A DNA stretch of 64,000 nt from Cellulomonas sp. WB94 (GCF_003115775.1 NZ_QEES01000002.1:124001-188000); one strand, 5' to 3'; numbered from the stretch's first letter, positions 33,221-42,754 are shown. Program-made: numbers and translations. The notes: generated by a model not told the origin, from the sequence alone.

Positions 33221-34576
33221 ATGAACTCGTCGCCCGCCGCCCCGCACGGGGTCAGCACCGCCCTCCTGACCGACCGGTACGAGCTGACGATGCTGCAGGC
33301 GGCGCTCGCGGACTCGACGGCCGGCCGGCGCTGCGTCTTCGAGGTCTACACCCGACGGCTGCCGCCGGGTCGTCGGTACGGGGTCCTGGCGGGGACGGGA
33401 CGCGTGCTGGAGGCGCTCGCCGACTTCCGGTTCACCGCGACCGAGCTGGACTGGCTCTCCGACGAGCACGTCGTGGACGACACGACGCTCGAGTTCCTCG
33501 CCGGATACCGCTTCGAAGGGTCGATCCGGGGCTACGCCGAGGGCGAGGTGTTCTTCCCGTTGTCCCCCGTGATGGTCGTGGAGGGGACGTTCGCCGAGGC
33601 CGTCCTGCTCGAGACCCTCGTGCTGTCGATCCTCAACTACGACTCGGCGATCGCCTCGGCGGCGTCCCGCATGACAAGTGCGGCCGCTGGGCGCCCGTGT
33701 CTCGAGATGGGTGCTCGGCGTGCTCACGAGGATGCCGCGGTCGCTGCTGCGCGCGCGGCGGTCATCGCCGGGTTCGTCGGGACGTCGAACCTCGAGGCGG
33801 GTCGCCGCTACGGCCTGACGACGATCGGCACGGCCGCGCACGCGTTCACGCTGCTGCACGACGACGAGGAGACGGCGTTCGCCTCGCAGGTCGCCTCGCA
33901 GGGCGTCGGGACCACGCTGCTCGTCGACACCTATGACGTCCGCCGCGGCGTCGAGCGGGCGGTTGCGGCCGCGGGGACCTCGCTCGGTGCCGTTCGCCTC
34001 GACTCGGGCGACCTGGGGGTGCTCGCGCACGAGGTCCGGGCCCAGCTCGACGGGCTCGGGGCGCACGGCACCCGGATCACCGTCACCTCGGACCTCGACG
34101 AGTACGCGATCGCGTCGCTCGCGGCCGCGCCCGTGGACTCCTACGGGGTCGGCACCTCGGTCGTGACCGGCTCGGGAGCCCCGACGTGCGGCATGGTCTA
34201 CAAGCTCGTCGCCCGCGAGGGTCGCGACGGGTCTCTCGAGCCCGTCGAGAAGATCGCGCGGGGCAAGACGAGTGTCGGCGGCCGCAAGGCCGCGGCCCGA
34301 CGACTGGGCCGGGACGGACGTGCCGTCGAAGAGGTGCTGGTCACCGGGGCGGACTCGGCGGTGGCCGCCTGGTCGTCCGACGACCGCTCGCTGCGAGCGC
34401 TCCAGGTCCCCCTCGTCACGGGCGGCACGGTCGAGGCCCGGTGGACCGGTGGGTCGGGTGTCCGGCTGGCGACAGAACGACACCGGGCCGCCCGCGACGA
34501 GCTGCCGCGGGCGGCCCGGCGTCTGTCCGCGGACGAGGCCGCGGTGCCGACCGTGACGCTGCGGCTCGAGGGCTGA
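33221..34576 (+). CDS. pncB: Nicotinate phosphoribosyltransferase
   Basis: This enzyme makes nicotinate mononucleotide from nicotinate, PRPP and ATP in NAD salvage. The 451-residue protein has LLTDRYELTMLQAAL at the N terminus, FVGTSNLEAGRRYG, GTAAHAFTLLHDDE, the active-site LLVDTYDV and VRLDSGDLG, and VGTSVVTGSGAP. ATG 33221 is supported by the TACGTT box. The C-terminal third carries the usual GRKAAARRL and a variable tail. It is divergent from clpS. Confidence 0.96.
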   Translation: MNSSPAAPHGVSTALLTDRYELTMLQAALADSTAGRRCVFEVYTRRLPPGRRYGVLAGTGRVLEALADFRFTATELDWLSDEHVVDDTTLEFLAGYRFEGSIRGYAEGEVFFPLSPVMVVEGTFAEAVLLETLVLSILNYDSAIASAASRMTSAAAGRPCLEMGARRAHEDAAVAAARAAVIAGFVGTSNLEAGRRYGLTTIGTAAHAFTLLHDDEETAFASQVASQGVGTTLLVDTYDVRRGVERAVAAAGTSLGAVRLDSGDLGVLAHEVRAQLDGLGAHGTRITVTSDLDEYAIASLAAAPVDSYGVGTSVVTGSGAPTCGMVYKLVAREGRDGSLEPVEKIARGKTSVGGRKAAARRLGRDGRAVEEVLVTGADSAVAAWSSDDRSLRALQVPLVTGGTVEARWTGGSGVRLATERHRAARDELPRAARRLSADEAAVPTVTLRLEG

Positions 34577-34605
34577 GCCCGCCGCGGCGTCGGTGAGCGA
34601 GGTCG

Positions 34606-34761
34606 CTACACGCGTGCCCGGCCACGGCCCACAAGGCCGAGGATCAAGCTCACGACGAGGACGATCACGCCGATCCAGATCAGGAATTGCCCGATGTTGG
34701 TCGCGACGCCGAGGATGACCAGAACGACGCCGACAAGGATGAGCAGGAGCCAGGACGGCAT
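34606..34761 (-). CDS. Small hydrophobic membrane protein (51 aa)
   Basis: This tiny protein consists almost entirely of two transmembrane helices (residues about 4-22 and 26-45) followed by a basic GRGRARV tail. I do not recognise a named family, but similar short hydrophobic proteins are common in actinobacteria and often stress-induced. AAGGAGG 6 nt before the ATG makes translation convincing. The upstream 233 bp (34762-34994) are locally AT-richer near 34886-34912 and contain no gene; a promoter there is likely but no clear box pair can be named. Confidence 0.7.
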   Translation of the reverse strand: MPSWLLLILVGVVLVILGVATNIGQFLIWIGVIVLVVSLILGLVGRGRARV

Positions 34762-34994
34762 GGTGCCTCCTTCAGTTCCGACAGCCTGGGCTGTCACGAT
34801 CGATCGATGACCGGGGGTGCCCGGTACCGGGTCTGACCTCTCGAGCGTGACACCGGCAGCTGCCGTCCGCACCCGCTGCGAGGGGTTGCGAATTTCGTCG
34901 CGAGTGTTATGTAGGCGCCAGTCCAGGTCGCTGACCTGCGGGTTCACGACGATCCTGCTGTCCACCATGTGAGACGGGCACGGCGAGCTGCCGG

Positions 34995-36824
34995 TCAGCG
35001 CTTCCCGACGAACCAGCCACGCAGCAGCTCGAGCCGTGCCGTGAGCTGGTCCGGGTCGGCGAGGGCGACCTCCGGGCCGCCGCACCGCCGACGCAGCTCG
35101 GAGTGCACGGTGCCGTGCGGCTGGCCGCTGCGCCGGGCCCACGCGCCGACGAGCTGCGCGAGCTCCTTGCGCAGCGCCGCCTGCTTGCGATGGTCCATCT
35201 CGGCGAGCTGGGCGGCCTGAGCCTCCTTCGACGCCCTGGCCCCGCGCCGGCCGCTGAGCTGGTCGGCCTGGCGCTGCTTGAGGAGCGTCGTGACCTGGTC
35301 GGCGTCGAGCAGGCCGGGCAGCCCGAGGAAGTCCTGCTCCTCGTCCGAGCCGAGGTCGCCGCCCGTGCCGAACTCCCCGCCGTCGAACAGGACGCGGTCG
35401 AACGAGGCCAGCGACTCGAGCGCCTCGAATGCGCCCTGGAGGCCGTCGGGACCGACGGCGTCGGGTCCGCCCCGCTCCGAGTTCGCCGCCGCGAGCAGCG
35501 CATCCTCCGGCGAGAAGCCCTCGCCGGCCTCCTCGGCCGTGAGCGGCCGGTCGAGCGCGTGGTCCCGCTCGGCCTCGAGCGCGTTCGCGAGCGCGAGCAG
35601 CTGCGGGACGCTCGGCAGGAACACCGACGCGGTCTCTCCGCGGCGACGGGCGCGCACGAACCGTCCCACCGCCTGGGCGAAGAAGAGCGGCGTCGAGGTG
35701 CTCGTGGCGTAGACGCCGACGGCCAGGCGCGGGATGTCCACGCCCTCGGAGACCATCCGGACCGCGACGAGCCAGCGGGAGTCGGAGGCGGAGAACGCGT
35801 CGATCCGGTCGCTCGCCCCGTCGTCGTCCGAGAGCACGACCGTGGGTGACGTCCCCGTGATCCGCGCCAGGTGACCGGCATAGGCCCGTGCGTCGGTCTG
35901 GTCGGTCGCGATGACCATCGCCCCGGCGTCGGGAACCGACCGGCGGACCTCGCTCAGCCGGCGGTCGGCTGCCGCGAGGACTGCGGGGACCCATTCGCCG
36001 TTGGGGTCGAGCGCGGTGCGCCAGGCCTGCGCGGTCATGTCCTTCGTGAGTGCCTCGCCGAGACGCGCGCTGACCTCATCCCCAGCCTTGGTACGCCAGC
36101 GCATGGCGCCGCTGTACGACAGGAAGATGACCGGACGCACGACATGGTCGCGCAGCGCCTCGCCGTACCCGTAGGAGTAGTCCGACGTGCTGCGCCGGAT
36201 GCCGTCGATCCCCCGCTCGTACGTGACGAACGGGATCGCCGCGGTGTCCGACCGGAACGGTGTCCCGGTGAGCGCGAGTCGACGAGTCGCACCCTGGAAC
36301 GCCTCACGGACCGCGTCGCCCCACGAGAGGGCGTCGCCACCGTGGTGGATCTCGTCGAGGATCACGAGCGTGGGAGCCGCCTCGGTCCGCGCGGCGTGCA
36401 GCGCCGGCTTGCTCGCGACCTGGGCGTACGTGAGCGCCACACCGTCGAACCCGTGGCCGTGACGCCCCTGCGCGTTGGTGAAGCTCGGATCGATCGTGAT
36501 GCCCACGCGGGCAGCGGCGTCAGCCCACTGCCTCTTGAGGTGCTCGGTGGGAGCCACCACGGTGACCCGGCGCACGACGCGCGCCGCCAGCAGCTCGGTC
36601 GCGATGCGCAACGCGAACGTCGTCTTCCCGGCACCCGGTGTCGCGACCGCGAGGAAGTCTCGCGGCTGACGCGCCCGGTAGGTGTCGAGAGCCTCGGCCT
36701 GCCATGCCCGCAGCTTCTCGGCAGTGCCCCACGGCGCACGCGACGGGAACGCCGGCGGCAGCTGGGAGGCTGCCGCGGTCGATGCGTGGCTCGTGGGGAG
36801 GGGCAGGCGGTGCGGCGCGCTCAC
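34995..36824 (-). CDS. DEAD/DEAH-box (superfamily 2) helicase
   Basis: This 609-residue SF2 helicase has Walker A ATPGAGKTT near residue 55, the DEIHHGGD Walker B (DEIH variant), LTGTPFRS (motif III), and motif VI within FAQAVGRFVRARR. The C-terminal third is an Arg/Gln/Ala-rich helical extension. Such proteins unwind or translocate on nucleic acid; the substrate is unknown. GTG 36824 overlaps the DUF3039 stop in GTGA, so the two are co-translated, an arrangement conserved in actinobacteria. Confidence 0.92.
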   Translation of the reverse strand: MSAPHRLPLPTSHASTAAASQLPPAFPSRAPWGTAEKLRAWQAEALDTYRARQPRDFLAVATPGAGKTTFALRIATELLAARVVRRVTVVAPTEHLKRQWADAAARVGITIDPSFTNAQGRHGHGFDGVALTYAQVASKPALHAARTEAAPTLVILDEIHHGGDALSWGDAVREAFQGATRRLALTGTPFRSDTAAIPFVTYERGIDGIRRSTSDYSYGYGEALRDHVVRPVIFLSYSGAMRWRTKAGDEVSARLGEALTKDMTAQAWRTALDPNGEWVPAVLAAADRRLSEVRRSVPDAGAMVIATDQTDARAYAGHLARITGTSPTVVLSDDDGASDRIDAFSASDSRWLVAVRMVSEGVDIPRLAVGVYATSTSTPLFFAQAVGRFVRARRRGETASVFLPSVPQLLALANALEAERDHALDRPLTAEEAGEGFSPEDALLAAANSERGGPDAVGPDGLQGAFEALESLASFDRVLFDGGEFGTGGDLGSDEEQDFLGLPGLLDADQVTTLLKQRQADQLSGRRGARASKEAQAAQLAEMDHRKQAALRKELAQLVGAWARRSGQPHGTVHSELRRRCGGPEVALADPDQLTARLELLRGWFVGKR

Positions 36825-37162
36825 TTCCCGCCGGACGACGAGCCGTCGCCGGGGCCGCTGCTCCCGGGTCCGCCGTCCTTCGGGGCACGCAGCCCCTCGT
36901 AGATCTCCTTGCACACCGGGCACACCGGGAACTTGTTCGGGTCGCGGCCCGGCACCCAGACCTTGCCGCAGAGCGCGACGACGGGCGTTCCGCTCAGCGC
37001 CGAGCCGAGGATCTTCTCCTTGCGCACGTAGTGCGCGAACCGTTCGTGGTCGCCCGGCTCGACCTCTTCGCGTGTCTCCTGGCGTTCGAGGACGCTCGTG
37101 GAGGTCCCGGCCCCGGGATCCATCGGGTCTGGCTGGGGGCTGGGGGGAAGGGGCTCGCTCAT
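36821..37162 (-). CDS. DUF3039 family zinc-ribbon-like protein
   Basis: This 113-residue actinobacterial DUF3039 protein has a core HYVRKEKILGSALSGTPVVALCGKVWVPGRDPNKFPVC... region that ends in VCPVCKEIYE. Three cysteines (C-X13-C-X2-C) suggest a metal site. Both ends are Pro/Ser/Gly-rich and disordered. It is always near the SF2 helicase here and in related genomes, suggesting an accessory role. The stop overlaps the helicase start by 4 bp. Confidence 0.88.
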   Translation of the reverse strand: MSEPLPPSPQPDPMDPGAGTSTSVLERQETREEVEPGDHERFAHYVRKEKILGSALSGTPVVALCGKVWVPGRDPNKFPVCPVCKEIYEGLRAPKDGGPGSSGPGDGSSSGGK

Positions 37163-37172
37163 GGGCCCGAGT

Positions 37173-38156
37173 CTACGGCGCGACCCCGACAGACCCCAGG
37201 TCCGGATCGCCAGGTGAGCGGTTCGTCACACGCTCGCGCCCGGAGGCTGCTGAGGGTGTGAGCTGCGACCAGGACCGTGCGCCGCGGTGCCGCACCGACG
37301 CCGTCGCGGTCTGCACCGCACGCTCGAGGGCCCCGACCGGCGACCCGCCGCGCACCAGCTCCGCGCAGTAGGCGCCGTGCAGCACGTCGCCCGCGCCGAG
37401 CGTGTCGACGACCTCGTCGACCGGGACAGGCGGCGGCACGACCGCACCGCGGGTGCCGTCCGCCAGCAGGTACGGCACCGGGCCGGAACCGGCCGAACGA
37501 GCGACGAGCTGCGGGCCGAGCGCGGCGACGGCACCGAGGTCGTCGACGCCGTCCGGCACGAGGGCGGACGGGAGCAGGAAGTCGCCCGAGAGGACCGCGT
37601 GGTCCACCAGTGCGAGAAGCTCGTCCAGCCCCGGCTTCCAGCTGCCACCGTCGAGCACGACGGTCACCCCGGCGGACCGGGCCCGATCGGCGAGCGCGAC
37701 CGCCGCGCCGAGGTGGTGGCCGTCGAGGAGCAGCACGCTCGCCCCCGCCAGCGTGGCGTCGGCCAGCGCGCGCACCCGTCCGGCCAGGTCACCGACCCCG
37801 GTCGCATTGACCGACACGACCGCGCGCTCCCCCGTGGCCCGCGTGACCAGGACTGTCGAGACGGCAGGCGTCCCGGGCGCACCCTCGAGCAGGTCGACGA
37901 GCTCGACCCCCGCGTCGCGCAGCCCCGACCGGACGAGGTCGGCGACCGGCCCCGAGCCGAGCGCGGTGACGAGGCGGGCGCGTACCCCGAGGGCGACGGC
38001 CGTCGCGGCCGCGTTGGCGGCCGGTCCGCCGAACCCCACCTCGAGGTCGGTCGCGACGACCTTCTCGTCGGGGGCCGGCAGCCGCTCGACGACCTGCAGC
38101 ACATCGAGGGTCACAAGCCCGCAGCAGACGAACAGCGGCGCGGCGACAGCGGTCAC
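37173..38156 (-). CDS. PfkB-family carbohydrate/nucleoside kinase
   Basis: This ribokinase-like sugar kinase of about 327 residues has [36 protein letters not shown] (substrate loop) and the C-terminal [17 protein letters not shown] with catalytic Asp. The anion hole GAGD is intact. Substrate is uncertain. GTG 38156 has a CAGGAT site upstream; an in-frame GTG at 38183 would add nine residues and nearly touch the upstream gene. It follows the membrane protein gene on the same strand. Confidence 0.88.
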   Translation of the reverse strand: MTAVAAPLFVCCGLVTLDVLQVVERLPAPDEKVVATDLEVGFGGPAANAAATAVALGVRARLVTALGSGPVADLVRSGLRDAGVELVDLLEGAPGTPAVSTVLVTRATGERAVVSVNATGVGDLAGRVRALADATLAGASVLLLDGHHLGAAVALADRARSAGVTVVLDGGSWKPGLDELLALVDHAVLSGDFLLPSALVPDGVDDLGAVAALGPQLVARSAGSGPVPYLLADGTRGAVVPPPVPVDEVVDTLGAGDVLHGAYCAELVRGGSPVGALERAVQTATASVRHRGARSWSQLTPSAASGRERVTNRSPGDPDLGSVGVAP

Positions 38157-38184
38157 CGGGTCATCCTGCCCGCCCGACGGCACG

Positions 38185-38718
38185 TCAGTGGCTCGTGCCG
38201 TCGCGCTCGACCAGGTACACGTGGCCGTCGGGGCCGACGACGCGCTCCAGATCGCTCTGCAGCCGCTGCTCTCGCTCCTGCTCGTCAGCGCTCGGGGGCC
38301 GGCGCGGCGAGGTCTGGTCGCCGATCTGCGGCGGTCCGAGGATCGTCAGGAGCTTCTCGGTGAGCACGAACCCGGCCGTGGGCGCGCCGTCGCCGACGAC
38401 GCCGCGAGAGCCGCGATCGACGAGCCCGTAGGTGGCGGCAGCGAGCAGCGGCCCGGCGAGCAGCACCGCCGGCCAGGCGCCGATCACCCGACCGAGCGGG
38501 TGCGACGCGACGAACAGCCCCAGCGCGAGCAGCACGACGACCACCAGGCGCCACCAGCCCGCAGCCCGGGAGCGGACGACGCACCAGAGCCCGCCCGCGA
38601 CGAGCACGAGCCCGCCGAGCGGCCGGACACCCGTCAGGTCGGCGGCGGCGAACGCCACGACGAGGCTGAGCCCGGCGACGGCGGCGGTGGGCATACGGGA
38701 GATCGAAGAGCGCAGCAC
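38185..38718 (-). CDS. Four-helix membrane protein, unknown function (177 aa)
   Basis: I do not recognise this protein. Four hydrophobic helices (residues about 10-27, 32-46, 52-70 and 77-97) are followed by a soluble tail with [29 protein letters not shown], probably a cytoplasmic coiled segment. GTG 38718 follows TACAGT by 6 nt, consistent with a leaderless start. It is probably co-transcribed with the PfkB kinase and divergent from pgi. Confidence 0.72.
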   Translation of the reverse strand: MLRSSISRMPTAAVAGLSLVVAFAAADLTGVRPLGGLVLVAGGLWCVVRSRAAGWWRLVVVVLLALGLFVASHPLGRVIGAWPAVLLAGPLLAAATYGLVDRGSRGVVGDGAPTAGFVLTEKLLTILGPPQIGDQTSPRRPPSADEQEREQRLQSDLERVVGPDGHVYLVERDGTSH

Positions 38719-38724
38719 GGCGCC

Positions 38725-38730
38725 ACTGTA
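38725..38730 (-). promoter_or_regulatory. Leaderless-type -10 box (TACAGT)
   Basis: On the minus strand TACAGT precedes the GTG at 38718 by 6 nt. Confidence 0.55.
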
Positions 38731-38795
38731 GGCGCCGTCGCCGGCGGTCTCACAGCGCGATCCGACCGTCCTACACCGCACACCCCCCAGGGCAA

Positions 38796-38801
38796 TACGG
38801 T
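38796..38801 (+). promoter_or_regulatory. Candidate -10 box (TACGGT) for pgi
   Basis: TACGGT lies 31 nt before the pgi start and would give a leader of about 25 nt containing the GAGGGA ribosome-binding site. Confidence 0.45.
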
Positions 38802-38832
38802 GGTGCCACCGAGCTCGCGAGAGGGAAAACCT

Positions 38833-40515
38833 GTGACCACCACACCGATCGATGTCACCGCGACGAGCGCCTGGACGGACCTGACGGCCCACCGTTTCGC
38901 GTTCGAGCCCGACCTGCGCGGCTGGTTCGCAGCCGACGGCGGACGCACCGCACGCCTCACCCGAACGGTCGGCGACCTCCACGTCGACCTGTCGAAGAAC
39001 CTCCTCACCGACGAGACGCTCGACCTGCTCGTCCGCCTGGCCGACGAGGTCGGTCTGGCCGGTCGCATCACGGCCATGTTCGCGGGCGAGCACATCAACG
39101 TCACCGAGAACCGCGCGGTGCTCCACACCGCACTCCGTCGCCCCCCGTCGTCCGCCACGCCGCTCGTCGTCGACGGCCAGGACATCGACGCGGACGTGCA
39201 GGCCGTCCTCGCGAAGGTGTTCGCGTTCGCAGACTCGGTCCGCAGCGGTGCGTGGACCGGTGTGACCGGCGCCCGCGTCGCGACCGTCGTCAACATCGGC
39301 ATCGGCGGTTCCGACCTCGGCCCGGTCATGGCCTACGAGGCGCTCAAGCCGTACGTCCAGGACGGCCTCGAGCTGCGCTTCGTCTCGAACATCGACCCGA
39401 CGGACCTCGCGGAGACCGTCAAGGGCCTCGACCCGACCACGACCCTCTTCATCGTCGCATCCAAGACCTTCGGCACCCTCGAGACGCTCACGAACGCCCG
39501 TCTGGCCCGCGCGTGGCTGTGGGAGCAGCTCGTCGCGGCCGGCGCGATGGAGGACACCGACGCAGCGCGCCAGCAGGCCGTGGCCCGCCACTTCGTCGCC
39601 GTGTCGACGGCGCTCGACAAGGTCGCGGCGTTCGGCATCGACCCGGCGAACGCGTTCGGCTTCTGGGACTGGGTCGGCGGCCGGTACTCGGTCGAGTCAG
39701 CCATCGGCACGTCGCTCGCGATCGCGATCGGGCCCAACGGGTTCCGCGACTTCCTCGCGGGCTTCCACGCGGTCGACGAGCACTTCAGGACCACGCCGTT
39801 CGCGCAGAACGTGCCGGTCCTGATGGGCCTGCTCAACGTCTGGTACGTCAACTTCCTCGACGCCCACACGCACGCCGTGCTGCCGTACGCGCAGTACCTG
39901 CACCGGTTCGCCGCCTACCTCCAGCAGCTCACGATGGAGTCGAACGGGAAGTCGGTCCGGTGGGACGGCACCCCGGTCACGACGGCGACGGGCGAGGTGT
40001 TCTGGGGCGAGCCCGGGACCAACGGGCAGCACGCGTTCTACCAGCTCATCCACCAGGGCACGCGGCTCATCCCGGCCGACTTCATCGCGGTCGCGACACC
40101 GGCACACCCGCTGCGCGACGGCGACGCCGACGTCCACGAGCTGTTCCTCGCCAACTTCTTCGCACAGACCAAGGCGCTCGCGTTCGGCAAGACGGCCGAC
40201 GAGGTGCGGGCCGAGGGCACGGCCGAGGAGATCGTCGCGGCGCGGGTGTTCAGCGGCAACCGTCCGACGACGTCGATCATGGCGCCCGCGCTGACCCCGT
40301 CGGTGCTCGGTCAGCTGATCGCGCTCTACGAGCACATCACGTTCGTGCAGGGGATCGTCTGGGGCATCGACAGCTTCGACCAGTGGGGCGTCGAGCTCGG
40401 CAAGAAGCTGGCCATGGAGATCGCGCCGGCCGTCGCCGGGGACACTGCGACGCTCGAGCAGCAGGACGCGTCGACCCGCGGACTGATCGAGTACTACCTG
40501 GCGAACCGCCGGTAA
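38833..40515 (+). CDS. pgi: Glucose-6-phosphate isomerase
   Basis: This enzyme interconverts glucose-6-phosphate and fructose-6-phosphate in glycolysis and gluconeogenesis. The 560-residue protein carries the family signatures [62 protein letters not shown] and a catalytic-region [13 protein letters not shown] 38833 is chosen for its GAGGGA site and the [14 protein letters not shown] start. It is monocistronic; a short GGCGG/CCGCC hairpin lies just after the stop. Confidence 0.98.
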   Translation: MTTTPIDVTATSAWTDLTAHRFAFEPDLRGWFAADGGRTARLTRTVGDLHVDLSKNLLTDETLDLLVRLADEVGLAGRITAMFAGEHINVTENRAVLHTALRRPPSSATPLVVDGQDIDADVQAVLAKVFAFADSVRSGAWTGVTGARVATVVNIGIGGSDLGPVMAYEALKPYVQDGLELRFVSNIDPTDLAETVKGLDPTTTLFIVASKTFGTLETLTNARLARAWLWEQLVAAGAMEDTDAARQQAVARHFVAVSTALDKVAAFGIDPANAFGFWDWVGGRYSVESAIGTSLAIAIGPNGFRDFLAGFHAVDEHFRTTPFAQNVPVLMGLLNVWYVNFLDAHTHAVLPYAQYLHRFAAYLQQLTMESNGKSVRWDGTPVTTATGEVFWGEPGTNGQHAFYQLIHQGTRLIPADFIAVATPAHPLRDGDADVHELFLANFFAQTKALAFGKTADEVRAEGTAEEIVAARVFSGNRPTTSIMAPALTPSVLGQLIALYEHITFVQGIVWGIDSFDQWGVELGKKLAMEIAPAVAGDTATLEQQDASTRGLIEYYLANRR

Positions 40516-40552
40516 GGGCGGCGTCCGCCGGGTCTTGGATGAGCCGGGAGGC

Positions 40553-40795
40553 TCAGATCGTCTCGAGCTTCGAGCTCGCGAGCGAGACCCGGCGGAGGTC
40601 ACCGTTACCGAAGTCGACGATGACTGCCTGCTCACCTGCCAGCGCGACGACGCGGCCGAGACCGTGACGCTCGTGCGACACACGGACGCCGACCGGGATC
40701 GGAACGATCACGGCCGCCGCCGCAGCCGCGTCGCGGGCGGCCTTGAAGGGACTGTTCGGCAGATTCCGGCGAGCGCCGGTCGGTTTGTAAGGCAT
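40553..40795 (-). CDS. Small DUF3553/UvrD-C-terminal-like protein
   Basis: This protein of about 80 residues has a C-terminal half (VGVRVSHERHGLGRVVALAGEQAVIVDFGNGDLRRV) that resembles the Tudor-like/DUF3553 domain found at the C terminus of UvrD/PcrA helicases, where it contacts RNA polymerase. The N-terminal half is basic. Several ATGs are possible: 40795 gives MPYKPTGARR, while ATG at 40804 or 40807 lies closer to a GGGAGG site. The function is inferred only by similarity; it may bind RNA polymerase or nucleic acid. Confidence 0.62.
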   Translation of the reverse strand: MPYKPTGARRNLPNSPFKAARDAAAAAAVIVPIPVGVRVSHERHGLGRVVALAGEQAVIVDFGNGDLRRVSLASSKLETI

Positions 40796-40882
40796 CAGGA
40801 CCATCATCCTCCCGTTTCGCCCAGAGTGGAACCGCTCCCTCGGTGAGAAAGACTTCACGGGCGATCGAGCGGCGGCCCGCGG

Positions 40883-41080
40883 TCAGGCCAGCACGTCGAG
40901 CGAACCCGACCTCGCCTGGGCGATCGCCAGCTCGTCGGTCTGGACGGCAACCTGGTCGGCGGCGATCGTCGAAGCGTCCGCGCTGGCCTTGACGTGCTCG
41001 GCGAGCGTGCGCTGGTCGACGAGCAGCTGGCGCTGCAGCGCGGTGAGATCGGTCGTGGTCGATGCTGCGGACACCTGCAT
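40883..41080 (-). CDS. Small helical hypothetical protein (65 aa)
   Basis: I do not recognise this protein. It is predicted to be helical with repeated Ala/Asp/Gln (LTALQRQLLVDQRTLAEHV, then AADQVAVQTDELAIAQ), lacks hydrophobic segments, and could form a coiled-coil dimer. GGAGG lies about 9 nt before the ATG. It may be co-transcribed with the small gene at 40553-40795. Confidence 0.55.
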   Translation of the reverse strand: MQVSAASTTTDLTALQRQLLVDQRTLAEHVKASADASTIAADQVAVQTDELAIAQARSGSLDVLA

Positions 41081-41200
41081 GGGCTCGTGCCTCCGTTCGT
41101 GGACGCGCCGGTCGCGTCGCGGTGCCCATCGACGCCGCGGAGGCGTGCTGAGGGATCGGTCGCTGTGCAGACGCTGTGCGTCGTGACGGGTCGACGGGTC

Positions 41201-41248
41201 TTGACAGCGGCGCCGAGGGAGCAATACTTAAGTCTGTGCTTAACAAAC
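41201..41248 (+). promoter_or_regulatory. Promoter with palindromic ArsR-type operator
   Basis: TTGACA (41201-41206) and TACTTA (41225-41230) are 18 bp apart, and the GTG start follows 5 nt later, so the mRNA is probably leaderless. ACTTAAGT (41226-41233) is a perfect 8-bp palindrome overlapping the -10 box, with a second CTTAA about 13 bp downstream inside the first codons. This suits autorepression by the ArsR protein encoded here. Confidence 0.6.
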
Positions 41249-41598
41249 CCGACGCTCTCGATCGCATGTTCCAGGCGCTCGCCGACCCGAGCCGCCGGAA
41301 CATGGTGGAGCGCCTGAGCCGCGGGCCGGCCTCGGTGAGCGAGCTCGCCCGCCCGCTCGCCATGTCCCTGCCCGCTGTCGTCCAGCATCTACAGGTGCTG
41401 GAGGCGAGCGGTCTCGTCCGCACCGAGAAGATCGGCCGCGTGCGCACCTGCCGGCTTGAGCCGGCGTCGCTGGACGCGGCCGAGCACTGGATCACGGAGC
41501 GACGCACCGCCTGGGAGCGTCGCCTCGACCGCCTCGGCGACTACCTCGCGCAGGCCACCGAGGCACCCGAGCACCACGATGAGAGGACAGAGCCATGA
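41236..41598 (+). CDS. ArsR-family HTH regulator
   Basis: This 120-residue winged-helix repressor has ALADPSRRNMVERLSRGPASVSELA and SLPAVVQHLQVLEASGLV (recognition helix), followed by the wing KIGRVRTCRLEP. No metal-binding Cys pair is seen, so it belongs to the SRPBCC-associated subgroup rather than the metal sensors. GTG 41236 is set by the promoter. The last codons overlap the SRPBCC gene in ATGA. It probably represses its own operon. Confidence 0.9.
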   Translation: MLNKPDALDRMFQALADPSRRNMVERLSRGPASVSELARPLAMSLPAVVQHLQVLEASGLVRTEKIGRVRTCRLEPASLDAAEHWITERRTAWERRLDRLGDYLAQATEAPEHHDERTEP

Positions 41599-42071
41599 CC
41601 ACGCGATCCGTCACCCACGCCACGTTCACCCTCGAGCGCAGCTACGCGGCCCCGCCCGCGCGCGTCTTCGCAGCCTTCGCCGACCCCGACATCAAGGCTG
41701 TCTGGTTCGGCGGCGAGCACGACGGCTTCACGACCACGAGGAGCGAGTTCGACTTCCGCCCGGGCGGTGTCGAGTCGAGCGAGTCGCATCACCCGGGCGG
41801 CTTCACGACGACCTTCGACGCGACCTACCACAACATCGTGCCCGACGAGCGGATCGTCTACTCGTACGCGATGACGCTCGACGGCAACCCGATCTCCGCG
41901 TCCCTGACGACGATCGAGCTCGCGGCTGAGGGGTCCGGCACGCGTCTGACCCTGACCGAGCACGGCGCCTTCCTCGACAGCTTCGACAACCCCGCGCAGC
42001 GCGAGGAGGGAACGAACGAGCTGCTCGGCGCCCTGGGTGCTGCCCTCGAGACGTCCGCCACGGTGGACTGA
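41595..42071 (+). CDS. SRPBCC/AHSA1-domain protein
   Basis: This 158-residue START/Bet v1-like fold protein begins FTLERSYAAPPARVFAAFADPDIKAVWFGG, the AHSA1 signature. ALTEHG-type ends are replaced by LTLTEHGAFLDSFDNPAQREEG, typical of these proteins. It would bind a small hydrophobic ligand. ATG 41595 overlaps the ArsR gene by 4 bp; such ArsR-SRPBCC pairs are frequent and the SRPBCC protein may bind the inducing compound. A strong terminator follows. Confidence 0.9.
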   Translation: MTTRSVTHATFTLERSYAAPPARVFAAFADPDIKAVWFGGEHDGFTTTRSEFDFRPGGVESSESHHPGGFTTTFDATYHNIVPDERIVYSYAMTLDGNPISASLTTIELAAEGSGTRLTLTEHGAFLDSFDNPAQREEGTNELLGALGAALETSATVD

Positions 42072-42085
42072 GCGCGCCTGCCGTT

Positions 42086-42119
42086 CGCGACGAGTCTCGG
42101 CCGCCCGAGACTCGTCGCG
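42086..42119 (+). terminator. Terminator of the ArsR-SRPBCC operon
   Basis: Fifteen perfect base pairs (arms start CGCGACGAGTCTCGG) enclose a CCGC loop, 15 nt after the SRPBCC stop. No T-run is seen. Confidence 0.8.
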
Positions 42120-42130
42120 CCGTGCACTGG

Positions 42131-42295
42131 TTGACTCGGCCCGATCCCGCTATGCTTGCTTCTGGAGTTGCAGTGTGGAGTTACGCCACGGGTTCTGCCC
42201 GGGCACCGCGTTCCCTGAGGGAGCGGACGACGAATCACCGTAATAACTGGCCCCGAGAGTCGGGGTCGTCCGTATGCCCGTAAGGGAGCAGAACA
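42131..42295 (+). promoter_or_regulatory. Promoter and long 5' leader of the cold-shock gene
   Basis: TTGACT (42131-42136) and TATGCT (42151-42156) form a candidate promoter, though the 14-bp spacer is short. A leader of about 135 nt with several short hairpins (for example CCCCGA...TCGGGG near 42253-42267) and an AAGGGAG site precedes the ATG. Long structured leaders in csp mRNAs commonly act as temperature-dependent switches. Confidence 0.55.
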
Positions 42296-42499
42296 ATGGC
42301 AACAGGTACCGTGAAGTGGTTCAACGGCGAAAAGGGCTTCGGCTTCATTGCCCCCGACGACGGTGGCCCCGACGTCTTCGCCCACTACTCGGCGATCCAG
42401 AGCAGCGGCTACCGCTCGCTCGACGAGAACCAGAAGGTGCAGTTCGACGTCACGCAGGGCCCGAAGGGCCCGCAGGCCGAGAACATCACCCCGCTCTGA
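42296..42499 (+). CDS. cspA: Cold-shock protein (CspA family)
   Basis: This single cold-shock domain protein of 67 residues has both RNA-binding motifs: [18 protein letters not shown] (RNP1 KGFGFI) and DVFAHYSAI (RNP2). It acts as an RNA chaperone in the cytosol. ATG 42296 has AAGGGAGCAG upstream. The long leader and the strong downstream terminator indicate a monocistronic, abundant mRNA. Confidence 0.97.
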   Translation: MATGTVKWFNGEKGFGFIAPDDGGPDVFAHYSAIQSSGYRSLDENQKVQFDVTQGPKGPQAENITPL

Positions 42500-42520
42500 T
42501 CACCATCTGAGCGTACGAGC

Positions 42521-42548
42521 AGCGTCCCAGCCTCACGGCTGGGGCGCT
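42521..42548 (+). terminator. Terminator of the cold-shock gene
   Basis: Arms AGCGTCCCAGCC and GGCTGGGGCGCT pair over 12 bp (one G-T) around a TCAC loop, followed by GTTCGTCTGTCT. The rest of the region up to 42754 holds no gene I can support. Confidence 0.8.
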
Positions 42549-42754
42549 GTTCGTCTGTCTGGGGCCGGTCGTCTGTCTGCCCCGATCGGTCTGTCGGGTG
42601 CGGATCGTCCGGCGCACGAGCCCGCGGCTAGGCTCGGTGAAGCCGCCGGTGTCCAGCCGGCCATCACGACGAGGCAGGCGAGGACGACGCGGATGGGGCA
42701 GGACGACATCGCCGGCCGGACGGTCCGGGCGCGCGTGACCGCGCGGACGTCCTC

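Noticed and set aside
42274-42510. Alternative frame starting [10 protein letters not shown] across the cold-shock gene
   Set aside because: It overlaps the certain CspA frame completely and has no family match; the ATG lies in the structured leader.
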